Part shown: piece after piece, positions 1 to 7,375 of the stretch
How positions within the stretch are numbered: position 1 is the first letter of the stretch
Layout of the letters: every line of letters starts with the position of its first letter
Position numbers and translations under genes: made by a program
The notes under the pieces: generated by a model
The model's database searches: none
Told to the model about the DNA's origin: nothing
The model's input: the letters and a program-made list of their open reading frames with translations, nothing else
Assembly (NCBI RefSeq): GCF_008923185.1
Contig: NZ_WBMT01000006.1
Location: 248,001-312,000 of the forward strand
DNA length: 64,000 bases
Direction: 5' to 3'
Origin: Actinomadura rudentiformis
GTDB taxonomy: Bacteria > Actinomycetota > Actinomycetes > Streptosporangiales > Streptosporangiaceae

Positions 1-1
1 C

Positions 2-67
2 ACCACGCCCGCCGAGGTCGCCAGCTATCTCGTCCACGCGCTGCTGCCCGGGGAGGCGACCCAGTGA
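2..67 (+). CDS. C-terminal end of an upstream gene, probably lysine 5,6-aminomutase beta subunit (KamE)
   Basis: Only the last 21 codons are in the window, in frame to a TGA at 65-67. The tail contains TPAEVASYLV, which resembles the C-terminus of the B12-binding KamE/OraE subunit from memory of that family. The next gene overlaps it by GTGA and looks like Kal, which in lysine-fermentation clusters sits directly after kamD-kamE. The identification therefore rests mainly on that neighbour. Nothing upstream can be seen. Confidence 0.45.
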   Translation, partial: TTPAEVASYLVHALLPGEATQ

Positions 68-516
68 CCCGTCCGAGCCATGAGGGGCTGAGTTCCGAGA
101 GCCGGAGCCTTGAGGGCCTGACGGTCACGCACCGCCGGTACGTGCCGTACGCCCACGCCCACTACGCCGGTGATCTCGTGGACGGCGCCTACGTCCTCGG
201 GCTGTTCGGCGACGTCGCCACCGAGGTCTGCATCCGCACCGACAACGACGAGGGATTGTTCGCGTCCTACTCCGACGTGCAGTTCCGCGCGCCGCTGCGG
301 GCCGGCGACGTGGTCGAGGCCACCGCCACCGTCGTCCGCGTGGGCCGCCGCAGCCGGACGCTGGAGTTCCAGGCGCGGGTGGTGTGCCGTCGCAGCCCGG
401 GTGCAGGCACGCCGGGCAAGGGGGAGTCCGCGGCCGAAGTGCTCAGCGAACCGATCATCGTGGTCACCGCGACCGGCACGGTGGTGGTGCCCGAACCGGT
501 GCCGCCGCAGTTGTGA
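64..516 (+). CDS. kal: 3-aminobutyryl-CoA ammonia-lyase (Kal), hotdog fold
   Basis: Kal removes ammonia from L-3-aminobutyryl-CoA to give crotonyl-CoA, the late step of cytosolic lysine degradation through 3,5-diaminohexanoate. The 150-residue protein has the family signature HAHYAGDLVDGAYVLGLFGD at about residues 33-52, a DEGLFASY element and a hotdog-type core (APLRAGDVVEA). Its length suits a single hotdog domain. The GTG start overlaps the stop of the preceding gene (GTGA), so the two are translationally coupled, and the neighbour looks like KamE. A generic hotdog thioesterase is the alternative, but the first motif is much closer to Kal. Confidence 0.75.
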   Translation: MTRPSHEGLSSESRSLEGLTVTHRRYVPYAHAHYAGDLVDGAYVLGLFGDVATEVCIRTDNDEGLFASYSDVQFRAPLRAGDVVEATATVVRVGRRSRTLEFQARVVCRRSPGAGTPGKGESAAEVLSEPIIVVTATGTVVVPEPVPPQL

Positions 517-999
517 CCCTTGTGACCATCATGATTTGCGAACCTGCGCCGATCATGGTTTTCACCTTGTGAAACAAGGGGTCCGCGCAGAACGTGAAGC
601 GGTTGACAAGGGCCCGGAAGCCGGTAGTTTTGCTGCAGTCCAGCACGGGACTCACCGATCGGCCGCCCGAGGCGCCACCGGACACCGCGCCGCGACGGGC
701 ACGAGTGCGGATTCGCTCCCGATCCCGTCCGAGCCAGGTGCAGGTGACCGGCAGCCGCGTCACGGCGGAGCCGCCCGATCGGGCGGGGGCTTGGACCCGG
801 GAAAGGGCCCGGACATCCAGTAGAAAACGGAGCATCATCGTTCTCACCGCCTGTGAGACGACTCCGGCCCGATGGATGTCACGGGCCCTCTTCCGTGCCC
901 GTGCCCCTCCCTTGCCACCTCGTGGTCGTGTCAGGCGCGCGCGAGCGGTAGCGTTCCCGCCAGTGGTGTTTTTCGACCAGTGGTGTTTCGACAGGAGCC
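517..999. other. 483-base gene-free stretch before lnt
   Basis: No convincing coding sequence is seen on either strand. It holds a perfect 6-base inverted repeat CCTTGT-GAA-ACAAGG at 565-579 and, nearby, ACCAT/ATGGT half-sites around 528-560, which could be an operator or a short hairpin after kal. A 17-base direct repeat lies at 960-992, immediately before the lnt ribosome binding site. The lnt promoter is expected here, but no clear -10/-35 pair stands out. Confidence 0.5.
960..992. repeat. 17-base direct repeat just upstream of lnt
   Basis: CCAGTGGTGTTT occurs at 960-971 and again at 977-988, each followed by TCGAC (after two extra T in the first copy). The second copy ends one base before the AGGAG at 993-997. 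It may be an operator pair spaced by 17 bases, or a recent tandem duplication. Confidence 0.6.
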
Positions 1000-2658
1000 A
1001 TGGTGGCGCAGGAGACCCTCCCGGACCGGACACCGGCGGCGGCCGGTCCTGCCGGCGAGCCCGATTCCGCCGGCGGGCGTGGGCCCGGCGCCGGTGCCCC
1101 CCGCGGGCGCGCGGCGCGCCTGGTGGCGTTCGGGCGGACGAACGGCCGCGCCGGGTGGCCGCGGACGCTGCTGGCGATCGCCTCGGGCCTGGTCATGTGG
1201 CTGGCGTTCCCGCCGATCGACCTGTGGCCGCTCACGCCCGTGGGCGTGGCGATGTTCACCTTCGCGCTGCGCGGCCTGCGCCCCCGGACCGCCTCCTGGC
1301 TCGCCTTCGTCGGCGGCGCCGCGTTCTTCCTGCCCGTCCTCACCGGCATCGTCAAGATCGGTCCTGATGGCTGGATCATCCTGAGCCTGGTCCAGGCGCT
1401 GTACTTCATCCCGCTGGGCGCCGGGATCGCGCTGGTGACCCGGCTGCCCGCCTGGCCGGTATGGGCCGCAGCCCTGTGGGTCGCCGAGGAGCTGCTGCGC
1501 GGCAACGTGCCGTTCGGCGGCTTCCCCTGGGCCCGGCTGGCGTTCAGCCAGACCGCGACCCCGCTCACCCCCTACGCCTCGCTCGGCGGCGCGCCGCTGG
1601 TCACCTTCCTGACGGCCCTGATCGGCGGCCTCCTGGCGTACGCCGCGGTGATCGTGCTCGACCACAGGAAGGGGTCGATGAAGGCGGCCGCACGGCCACT
1701 GGCAGTGGCGCTGGGCGCCGCCGCCGCGATCGTCGGGGGCGGGCTCGCCATCCCGACGCCCACCGCGGGCGACCCGGTCACCGTCGCCGTCATCCAGGGC
1801 AACGTGCCAAGGCTCGGCCTGGACTTCCTCGGGCAGCGCAAGGCCGTGCTCGACAACCACGTACGGCAGACCCGCGAGCTGGCCCGTCAGGTCCGCGCCG
1901 GGCAGGTCGCGCGGCCCGAGCTGGTGGTGTGGCCGGAGAACGCCAGCGACCTGGACCCCTACGCCGAGCCCGACGCCTACACCGCGATCGACGGCGCCGT
2001 CCGCGACATCGGCGTCCCGGTGCTCGTCGGCGCCCTCGTCGACACCCCCGACGGCGAGCGCGTGGAGAACCGCGGCATCGTCTGGGACCCGCGCAGCGGC
2101 CCCGGGAACTACTACGTCAAGCGGCATCCCGTGCCGTTCGGGGAGTACCTGCCGTTCCGCGACGTCCTCACCAAGCTGATCACCCGTTTCGAGCGCATCC
2201 CGCGCGACTTCGCCAAGGGCACCCGTTCGGGCGTCATGCGGATGGGGCCGGTCACGGTCGGAGACGTGATCTGCTTCGAGGTCGCCTATGACAAGGAGGT
2301 CCGCGACGTCGCCGCGGGCAACCTCCTGGTCGTGCAGACCAACAACGCCACCTACGGCAAGACCAGCCTGCCGCCGCAGCAGATCGCCATGTCCCGGCTG
2401 CGCGCGGTCGAGCATGGCCGTACGATCTTGGTTGCGGCGACGAGCGGCATCAGCGCGATCGTGGCGCCGGACGGGACGATGATCGACCGGTCCCGGGAGT
2501 TCACCCCCGACATCCAGGTGGCGAGCGTGCCGGCGCGCACCTCGCGTACGCTGTCGGACCGGCTCGGGGCCAAGCCGGAGTGGGCGCTGGCGTTGCTCGC
2601 CGCCGGCGCGGCCGGAGTGGCCGTGGCGACCACTCGCAGGAAGAACGAGGGGAAGTAG
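1000..2658 (+). CDS. lnt: Apolipoprotein N-acyltransferase Lnt
   Basis: Lnt transfers an acyl chain from phospholipid to the N-terminal cysteine of lipoproteins at the outer face of the plasma membrane. The 552-residue protein has a cytoplasmic N-terminus, several hydrophobic segments through about residue 260 and a C-terminal nitrilase domain. The catalytic triad can be read: Glu313 in VWPEN, Lys374 in YYVKRHP and Cys425 in VICFE. A last hydrophobic segment lies near residues 528-545. AGGAG at 993-997 is only 2 bases from the ATG but 5 from the GTG at 1003, so translation may start at either. The polyprenol-phosphate mannosyltransferase follows after 6 bases, matching the Lnt/Ppm1 pairing known as a single fused protein in Mycobacterium tuberculosis. 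Confidence 0.93.
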   Translation: MVAQETLPDRTPAAAGPAGEPDSAGGRGPGAGAPRGRAARLVAFGRTNGRAGWPRTLLAIASGLVMWLAFPPIDLWPLTPVGVAMFTFALRGLRPRTASWLAFVGGAAFFLPVLTGIVKIGPDGWIILSLVQALYFIPLGAGIALVTRLPAWPVWAAALWVAEELLRGNVPFGGFPWARLAFSQTATPLTPYASLGGAPLVTFLTALIGGLLAYAAVIVLDHRKGSMKAAARPLAVALGAAAAIVGGGLAIPTPTAGDPVTVAVIQGNVPRLGLDFLGQRKAVLDNHVRQTRELARQVRAGQVARPELVVWPENASDLDPYAEPDAYTAIDGAVRDIGVPVLVGALVDTPDGERVENRGIVWDPRSGPGNYYVKRHPVPFGEYLPFRDVLTKLITRFERIPRDFAKGTRSGVMRMGPVTVGDVICFEVAYDKEVRDVAAGNLLVVQTNNATYGKTSLPPQQIAMSRLRAVEHGRTILVAATSGISAIVAPDGTMIDRSREFTPDIQVASVPARTSRTLSDRLGAKPEWALALLAAGAAGVAVATTRRKNEGK

Positions 2659-2664
2659 ACACCG

Positions 2665-3411
2665 ATGGAGATCCCAGCCGAGCTCGGCAGGGTGCTCGTG
2701 ATCATCCCGACCTACAACGAGCGGGACAACATCAAGAGCATCGTCGGGCGAGTGCGAGACGCCGCGCCGTCGGTGGACCTGCTCGTGGTCGACGACGCCA
2801 GCCCGGACGGCACCGGCGACCTCGCCGACGCCCTCGCCGAGACCGACGAGCACGTCAAGGTGCTGCACCGGACCGGCAAGGAGGGCCTCGGCCCCGCCTA
2901 CATCGCGGGCTTCCGATGGGCCCTGGAACGCGGCTACGACGTCATGGTCGAGATGGACGCCGACGGCTCCCACCAGCCCGAGGAGCTGCCGCGCCTGCTC
3001 GCGGCGCTCGTCGACGCCGACCTGGTGATCGGAGCGCGCTGGGTGCCGGGCGGCAAGGTCCTCAACTGGCCCAAGAGCCGGGAGGCGCTGTCGCGCGGCG
3101 CCAACACCTACACCCGGCTCATGCTCGGCGTGCCGCTGCACGACGCGACCGGCGGCTACCGCGCGTTCCGCGCCGCGACCCTGCAGAAGATCGGCCTGGA
3201 GGGGGTCGACTCGCGCGGCTACTGCTTCCAGATCGACCTGGCGCTGCGCGCCCTGCGGCAGGGCCTGAAGGTCGTCGAGGTGCCGATCACCTTCGTGGAA
3301 CGCACCCACGGCAGCAGCAAGATGAGCCGCGACATCATGGCCGAGGCGATGCTGCGCATCACCCGGTGGGGCGTGGAGGCCCGGACCGCCAAGCTGCGCT
3401 CGCGGCGCTGA
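2665..3411 (+). CDS. ppm1: Polyprenol monophosphomannose synthase Ppm1 (GT2 family)
   Basis: This 248-residue GT2 glycosyltransferase moves mannose from GDP-mannose to polyprenyl phosphate. The product feeds lipoglycan synthesis and protein O-mannosylation outside the cell. It shows the dolichol-phosphate-mannose-synthase signatures VIIPTYNERDN, VVDDASPDGT and the metal-binding MDADGSHQPE, plus the later TGGYRAFR and GYCFQIDL blocks. It lacks C-terminal membrane helices, as in the short actinobacterial form. It follows lnt by 6 bases, so one transcript is expected, and the two products likely meet at the membrane as the fused mycobacterial enzyme does. Confidence 0.93.
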   Translation: MEIPAELGRVLVIIPTYNERDNIKSIVGRVRDAAPSVDLLVVDDASPDGTGDLADALAETDEHVKVLHRTGKEGLGPAYIAGFRWALERGYDVMVEMDADGSHQPEELPRLLAALVDADLVIGARWVPGGKVLNWPKSREALSRGANTYTRLMLGVPLHDATGGYRAFRAATLQKIGLEGVDSRGYCFQIDLALRALRQGLKVVEVPITFVERTHGSSKMSRDIMAEAMLRITRWGVEARTAKLRSRR

Positions 3412-3469
3412 GTGTTTCGCCCTGCGCATACTCGCGCGCCGGGGGAAACGATCGGCTGACCCCCGGCGT

Positions 3470-3499
3470 TGACAGGGGCAGAGACATCCCTCCTACGCG
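3470..3499 (+). promoter_or_regulatory. Possible promoter of fxsA
   Basis: A perfect TTGACA lies at 3470-3475, followed after 18 bases by a weak TACGCG at 3494-3499. If used, transcription would start only a few bases before the fxsA ATG. The -10 match is poor, so this is tentative. Confidence 0.3.
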
Positions 3500-3510
3500 A
3501 AGATGGAACC

Positions 3511-4023
3511 ATGCTGGCGCTCGTGATGGTCCTGGCCTTCCTGGTGATGCCGATCCTGGAGATCTACGTGATCATCCAGGTGGGGCAGGTGATCGGCGGC
3601 TGGTGGACCGTGGCGCTGCTGCTGGCCGAGAGCCTGCTGGGCGGCTGGATCGTCCGGCGTGAGGGCAGGCGGGCGTGGCGGGCGCTGCAGGACACGCTGC
3701 AGCGCGGCGTCATGCCCGACCGGGAGCTGGCCGACGCGGCGCTGGTCCTGGTCGGCGGCGTGCTGCTGCTGACACCGGGGTTCGTGACCGACTTCTTCGG
3801 CTTCCTGTTCGTGCTGCCGTTCACCCGGCCGGTGGTCCGGCGGCTGCTGGTCGCCTACGCGGGACGGCGCGTGAAGATCGCGCAGACGCGGGTGGGCCCG
3901 ATGTTCCCCGGGCCGGGCTTCGACCCGTTCGGCGCCGCCCCCGGTGGCTCTCAGAGCGCCGGGACGCCGCGCGGGCCGGTGGTCCGGGGCGAAGTCGTCG
4001 ACGAGGACGACAAGCGCCCCTGA
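3511..4023 (+). CDS. fxsA: FxsA family membrane protein
   Basis: FxsA is a small inner-membrane protein; in E. coli its overproduction relieves phage T7 exclusion by the F plasmid, while its role in actinobacteria is unknown. This 170-residue version has a first helix pair starting LVMVLAFLVMPILEIY, the conserved GGWIVRREG turn and a second hydrophobic block around LVGGVLLLTPGFVTDFFGF, then a polar tail. The ATG at 3511 places the first helix at the N-terminus; a TTG at 3469 would add 14 residues without improving it. The lnt-ppm1-fxsA-rbpA order is typical of actinomycetes. Confidence 0.88.
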   Translation: MLALVMVLAFLVMPILEIYVIIQVGQVIGGWWTVALLLAESLLGGWIVRREGRRAWRALQDTLQRGVMPDRELADAALVLVGGVLLLTPGFVTDFFGFLFVLPFTRPVVRRLLVAYAGRRVKIAQTRVGPMFPGPGFDPFGAAPGGSQSAGTPRGPVVRGEVVDEDDKRP

Positions 4024-4076
4024 GACTCCCTCAGCGCCGGGCGGCCCAGGCTGGACCCGGCCTCGGGAGCGGCGCC

Positions 4077-4110
4077 GACACAGCAGCAGGGCCGACACAG
4101 CAGCAGGGCC
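4077..4110. repeat. 17-base perfect tandem duplication before the terminator
   Basis: The unit GACACAGCAGCAGGGCC fills 4077-4093 and 4094-4110. The second copy runs into the left arm of the terminator hairpin, so the duplication has copied part of it. It is one of many such duplications in this window. Confidence 0.9.
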
Positions 4111-4140
4111 CGTACCGTCCGGGGACGGTACGGGCCCTTT
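4106..4140. terminator. Bidirectional terminator between fxsA and rbpA
   Basis: A perfect 15-base stem (GGGCCCGTACCGTCC paired with its complement at 4123-4137) has only GG between the arms and is followed by TTT. It lies between the convergent fxsA and rbpA genes. The short T run suits a GC-rich actinobacterial terminator. Confidence 0.8.
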
Positions 4141-4178
4141 CAGCTGATCACGCGGTCGGGCTGATCATGTCAGGTCGA

Positions 4179-4523
4179 TCATGCGGTCTTCCTGCGCCCT
4201 GCTCGCAGGATCGCCAGGCGCTCGGCGAGGACCTCCTCCAGGTCTTCGAGTGTCCTGCGCTCCATGAGCATGTCCCAGTGGGTGCGCGGTGGCTTGCCCT
4301 TCTTGGCTTGGGGCAGTTCTCCGTCCACCCGCAGCGCGGTGGCGCCGCAGTTGCGGCATTCCCAGGTCATCGGCACCTCGGCCTCGGCTGCGAGCGTCAC
4401 GGTGAACCGGTGGCCCTTTGTGCAGGTGTAGTCCACCTCTTGCCGAGGGGCCAGATCGGTGTTGCGATCGTTCTCGTAGCTCGTCGCTCCGAGTCGGGTG
4501 CCGCGAAGTGCGCGCTCGGCCAT
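4179..4523 (-). CDS. rbpA: RNA polymerase-binding protein RbpA
   Basis: RbpA binds RNA polymerase and group 1/2 sigma factors and stabilises the open complex in actinobacteria. The 114-residue protein has the N-terminal ERALRGTRLG tail, the zinc-binding core with CTKGH and CRNCG, a basic linker (QAKKGKPPRTHWDMLMERR) and the C-terminal sigma-interacting helix. GGAGG at 4532-4536 lies 8 bases from the ATG at 4523 but only 2 from an upstream GTG at 4529, so the ATG is preferred; it also matches the usual MxERAL start. It converges on fxsA. Confidence 0.95.
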   Translation of the reverse strand: MAERALRGTRLGATSYENDRNTDLAPRQEVDYTCTKGHRFTVTLAAEAEVPMTWECRNCGATALRVDGELPQAKKGKPPRTHWDMLMERRTLEDLEEVLAERLAILRAGRRKTA

Positions 4524-4659
4524 CGTCACGTGCCTCCCAGACGGCTTGCGGTCTTGTAGTCCCCAACGCTCTATGCCGAGACAAGATTCCCGCCGGAGGG
4601 GCGATCCAACCCTGTAGTTTCGGCCGTACTGCGCCGCCCGGGAGAAAGTTTCGGCGGCG

Positions 4660-5304
4660 TCACCTCTTGCGGGAACTCAGCACGTCGTCTATCAGGCCGT
4701 ACTCCAGCGCCTCGGCCGCGGTGAAGAACCGGTCACGGTCGATGTCGGCCGCGACCTCGGCCAGGTCCCGCCCGGTCGCCTCGGCGAGGATCTGCTCCAT
4801 CCGCTCCCGCATCCGGATGATCTCCCGTGCCTGGATCTCCAGGTCGCTGGACTGGCCGCGCTGGACGTCGGTGGCCGGCTGCTGGAGCAGGATCCGGGAG
4901 TTGACCAGCGCGGCCCGCCGGCCGGGGGTGCCCGCGGCCAGCAGGATCGCCGCGGCCGAGCTCGCCTGCCCGACGCAGGTGGTCTCGATCTCCGGCCGGA
5001 TGTACTGCATGGTGTCGTGCACGGCCAGCATCGAGGTCAGGGAGCCGCCGGGGGAGTTGATGTAGAGGCTGATGGGCCGGTCGGGGTCGATGCCCTCCAG
5101 CGCCAGCATCTGGGCGGTGACGTCGTTGGCGGCGGTGTCGTCGACGGGTGTGCCGAGGAAGATGATGCGGTCCTCGAACAGCTTGTTGTACGGGTTCATC
5201 TCCTTGATCCCGTACGACGTGCGCTCGACGAACGACGGCAGTACGTAGCGTCCTTCTGCCGACATGGGGCGTCCTTCTGCCCTCACGGGGCGTCCCTGTG
5301 TCAT
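4660..5304 (-). CDS. clpP: ClpP paralogue with Gln in place of the catalytic His
   Basis: This is the second gene of a two-gene clpP operon, overlapping the first by ATGA. The 214-residue protein keeps the ClpP fold blocks (DRIIFLGTPVDD, LYINSPGGS, MQYIRPEIETTCVGQASSA) and a serine in the nucleophile position (Ser116). At the position that is normally the His of HQP it reads LLQQPATD, so residue 141 is Gln. The downstream Asp motif DIDRDRFFTA is intact. Unless another residue substitutes, it should be inactive alone and act as a non-catalytic ring with its partner, as known for ClpR in cyanobacteria. The N-terminus carries near-repeats GRPVRAE/GRPMSAE from a 21-base duplication, so the start could also be the ATG at 5265. 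Confidence 0.88.
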   Translation of the reverse strand: MTQGRPVRAEGRPMSAEGRYVLPSFVERTSYGIKEMNPYNKLFEDRIIFLGTPVDDTAANDVTAQMLALEGIDPDRPISLYINSPGGSLTSMLAVHDTMQYIRPEIETTCVGQASSAAAILLAAGTPGRRAALVNSRILLQQPATDVQRGQSSDLEIQAREIIRMRERMEQILAEATGRDLAEVAADIDRDRFFTAAEALEYGLIDDVLSSRKR

Positions 5305-5310
5305 GACGCC
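5248..5310. repeat. 21-base tandem repeats at the start of the second clpP gene
   Basis: Two close copies (5248-5268 and 5269-5289, sharing GCGTCCTTCTGCC) and a more diverged third (5290-5310) encode the 7-residue repeats at the ClpP N-terminus. The third copy contains the ATGA overlap between the two clpP genes. The expansion keeps the reading frame. Confidence 0.75.
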
Positions 5311-5942
5311 ACCTGCTCGGTGCTCTCGATGACGTGGTCGATGAACCCGTAATCGCGGGCCTGCTCGGCGGTGAACCAGCGGTCCCGGTCGGCGTCGGCC
5401 TCGATCCTCTCCAGCGGCTGCCCGGTGTGGAACGCCGTCCGCTCGGCCAGGGTCCGCTTCAGGTACAGCAACTGCTCGGCCTGGATCCTGATGTCGGAGG
5501 CGGTGCCGCCGACCCCGCCGTGCGGCTGGTGCATCATGATTCGCGCGTGCTTGAGCGCGTACCGCTTGCCCGCGGTGCCCGCGCACAGCAGCGACTGCCC
5601 CATCGAGGCCGCCATGCCCAGCGCGACGGTCGAGACGTCGTTGGGCACGAACTGCATCATGTCGTAGATCGCCATCCCGGCGTCCACCACGCCGCCGGGG
5701 GAGTTGATGTAGAGCGTGATGTCGCGCCGCCCGTCCTGCGCCGACAGCAGGAGCAGCTGCCCGCAGACCCGGTTGGCGAGCTGGTCGTCGACCTCCTGCC
5801 CCACGAAGATGATCCGCTCGGCGAGCAGCCGCTCGTACAGCGCCGCCTCCGCGAGCATGGGCGCCTCCGCCACCGTGGCCCTCACCCGCGGTGCGAACAC
5901 CTCCGCTCTTTCGCCGCCCAGACCCCGCATCGCCTCGCGCAT
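5301..5942 (-). CDS. clpP: ATP-dependent Clp protease proteolytic subunit ClpP
   Basis: ClpP forms the serine-protease barrel that degrades substrates fed by ClpX or ClpC. This 213-residue copy has a complete triad: Ser113 in GMAASMG, His138 in MMHQPHGG (25 residues later, the usual spacing) and Asp in DADRDRWFTA. The ATG at 5942 has GAGGGGAAGG about 8 bases upstream; a longer frame to 6017 would run into the divergent antitoxin's control region. It is the first gene of the operon and overlaps the His-less paralogue, recalling the clpP3-clpP4 pair of Streptomyces. Direct repeats at 5964-6003 probably control it. Confidence 0.92.
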   Translation of the reverse strand: MREAMRGLGGERAEVFAPRVRATVAEAPMLAEAALYERLLAERIIFVGQEVDDQLANRVCGQLLLLSAQDGRRDITLYINSPGGVVDAGMAIYDMMQFVPNDVSTVALGMAASMGQSLLCAGTAGKRYALKHARIMMHQPHGGVGGTASDIRIQAEQLLYLKRTLAERTAFHTGQPLERIEADADRDRWFTAEQARDYGFIDHVIESTEQVAS

Positions 5943-5963
5943 GAGTGCCCTTCCCCTCGTTCT

Positions 5964-6003
5964 GTACAGTAGGTACGAGATGTCCGAAGCGTACATTTGG
6001 TAC
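5964..6003. promoter_or_regulatory. Paired operator-like repeats between clpP and the phd gene
   Basis: GTACAGTAGGTAC at 5964-5976 and GTACATTTGGTAC at 5991-6003 share the form GTACAnnnGGTAC and are 27 bases apart. Each half ends in the palindrome GTAC, so both could be bound by dimers. They lie in the divergent intergenic region, 22 bases from the clpP start and 31 from the antitoxin start. The Phd-like protein is the most obvious local binder; this is an inference. Confidence 0.55.
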
Positions 6004-6033
6004 TTACGGGAGGCCAAGGGAGTTCGCTATACG

Positions 6034-6345
6034 ATGAATCCTGTGGATGTGCCGGTTACGGAAGCGCGAGCGAACTTTGCAGATCTGGTCAACCGGGTCT
6101 CGTACACGGGCGAGCCGATCGCGCTGACGCGCCGTGGCAGGGTGATGGCCGCCATCGTCTCGGCGGAGGACCTCGAGCTGCTCCGGCTGCTCAAGGAAGG
6201 CCGGATCGACCTGACGCAGTCCGGCCCCGCCCCGGAGGAGACCGAGCAGCACCCGGTGACCAGGCCGCAGCCGATGCGTATCGCCGCCCAGTACCGTCCA
6301 GGCGGCCCGCCGCGCCCACCGCGGCCGCCGGGGTTCACCCGGTGA
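6034..6345 (+). CDS. Orphan Phd/YefM-type antitoxin
   Basis: The 103-residue protein begins with the Phd/YefM fold: VPVTEARANFADLVNRV, GEPIALTRRGRVMAAIVSAED. Such proteins bind operator DNA with the N-terminal half and neutralise a toxin with the C-terminal half. No RelE- or Doc-like toxin lies beside it: the next gene is a phosphodiesterase on the opposite strand. The C-terminus is proline/arginine-rich and unlike a toxin-binding helix. It diverges from the clpP operon across two GTACAnnnGGTAC repeats, so it may instead regulate clpP. AAGGGAG at 6015-6021 is 12 bases from the ATG; GTG codons at 6043 or 6049 are alternative starts. Confidence 0.8.
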   Translation: MNPVDVPVTEARANFADLVNRVSYTGEPIALTRRGRVMAAIVSAEDLELLRLLKEGRIDLTQSGPAPEETEQHPVTRPQPMRIAAQYRPGGPPRPPRPPGFTR

Positions 6346-6439
6346 CGCTGAGCGGCGCACAGAGCGCCTGAAGCGCCTGAAGCGTCCGGAGGCCGCTGCG
6401 GGCCTTGTCCCGCCGGAGCCGGTCTGCTGGCCGGGGGCG

Positions 6440-7267
6440 CTAGAGCTGGGGCGCCTGGGGCTGTGGCTGGGCGGTGGCGCTGGGCCACAGGTCGCGCGCG
6501 GTCATGACCTGGCGGAGGGTGATGAGCTCGTCGGTCATGATGCCGTCGATGCCCAGGTCGAGGAGCCGGTCCATGTCGGGGGCGTCGTTGACGGTCCAGG
6601 CGTGGACCTTGAGGCCGAGCTCGTGGGCCTTGGCGACGAACGACCCGGTGACGAACGGGACACGGCCGAGGCTGTGCGGGACCTGGGCGCAGGCGATGCC
6701 GGTGGCGGCGAGGCGGACGAGCTTGTCGGTGGCGCCGCCGTAGGACTTGGCGCGCAGGGCCATCACGCCGCGCGGGCCGAGGGACATGCACACGTCGCGG
6801 TCGGTGAACAGCGGCAGGCGGGCGCGCATCTGGGCGAGGCGGCGGGTCGAGAACGAGGTGATGCAGATCCGGTCCCAAGCCTGGGTGCGGTGCAGGGCCT
6901 GGGCGAGGGGGCCGATGACGGGGGCGTCCTTGAGGTCGATGTTGACGCGCGCTTCGGGCCAGGAGCCGAGAATGTCCTCAAGGCGGGGGATCGGCTCGGT
7001 GCCGCCGATGCGCGCCTTGGCGACCCGGGAGTAGGGGAGGCGGGCGATGGCGCCGGAGCTGTCGGTCACCCGGTCCAGCGTGCGGTCGTGGAAGGCGACC
7101 ACGACACCGTCTGCGGTGGCGTGCGCGTCGGTCTCCAGGTAGCGGTAGCCGAGGTCGATGGCGCGCTGGAAGGCGGCCATGGAGTTTTCGGGACGGCCCC
7201 CGGCGCCGCCCCGGTGGGCGAACGGGATCGGGCCGGCGTGGTCCAGGAATGCATAGCTGCGCGGCAC
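6440..7267 (-). CDS. Glycerophosphodiester phosphodiesterase
   Basis: The enzyme hydrolyses glycerophosphodiesters to glycerol 3-phosphate and an alcohol. The 275-residue protein has the GDPD signatures FAHRGGAGGRPENS near residue 16, ETDAHATADG, VVAFHDRTLDR, NIDLKDAP and the C-terminal VHAWTVND and GIDGIMTDEL. No signal peptide is present, so it should be cytosolic (UgpQ-like). A phosphodiesterase near rbpA is a familiar actinomycete arrangement; here the clpP/phd genes lie between them. Confidence 0.9.
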   Translation of the reverse strand: MPRSYAFLDHAGPIPFAHRGGAGGRPENSMAAFQRAIDLGYRYLETDAHATADGVVVAFHDRTLDRVTDSSGAIARLPYSRVAKARIGGTEPIPRLEDILGSWPEARVNIDLKDAPVIGPLAQALHRTQAWDRICITSFSTRRLAQMRARLPLFTDRDVCMSLGPRGVMALRAKSYGGATDKLVRLAATGIACAQVPHSLGRVPFVTGSFVAKAHELGLKVHAWTVNDAPDMDRLLDLGIDGIMTDELITLRQVMTARDLWPSATAQPQPQAPQL

Positions 7268-7303
7268 TCACCCGAGTATGGCGGGCACCGCGGCCTTGTG
7301 CGA

Positions 7304-7319
7304 CCTTACTTTGTCAAGG
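7304..7319. promoter_or_regulatory. Recurrent motif CCTTACTTTGTCAAGG
   Basis: This 16-base element sits between the divergent phosphodiesterase and EF-hand genes. Near-identical copies lie at 8403-8418 (inside a methyltransferase gene) and 17834-17848 (upstream of an esterase). Read on the minus strand it begins CCTTGACA, a perfect -35 hexamer, but no -10 is suitably placed, so an operator is as likely as a promoter. Confidence 0.4.
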
Positions 7320-7375
7320 CGGCGGGCTGCGCTACCGTCCTGGGGCTGGAAGATCCGTGATGAGAGGTGTGCCCG

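Noticed and set aside
464..1033. A 189-codon minus-strand frame in the gap before lnt
   Set aside because: Composition is Arg/Thr-rich without a known fold, ribosome binding site or conserved motif.
931..3429. A 2.5-kb open frame on the minus strand across lnt and ppm1
   Set aside because: It is antisense to two well-recognised genes and its product is Arg/Gly/His-rich without any family pattern; long antisense frames are common in 72% GC DNA.
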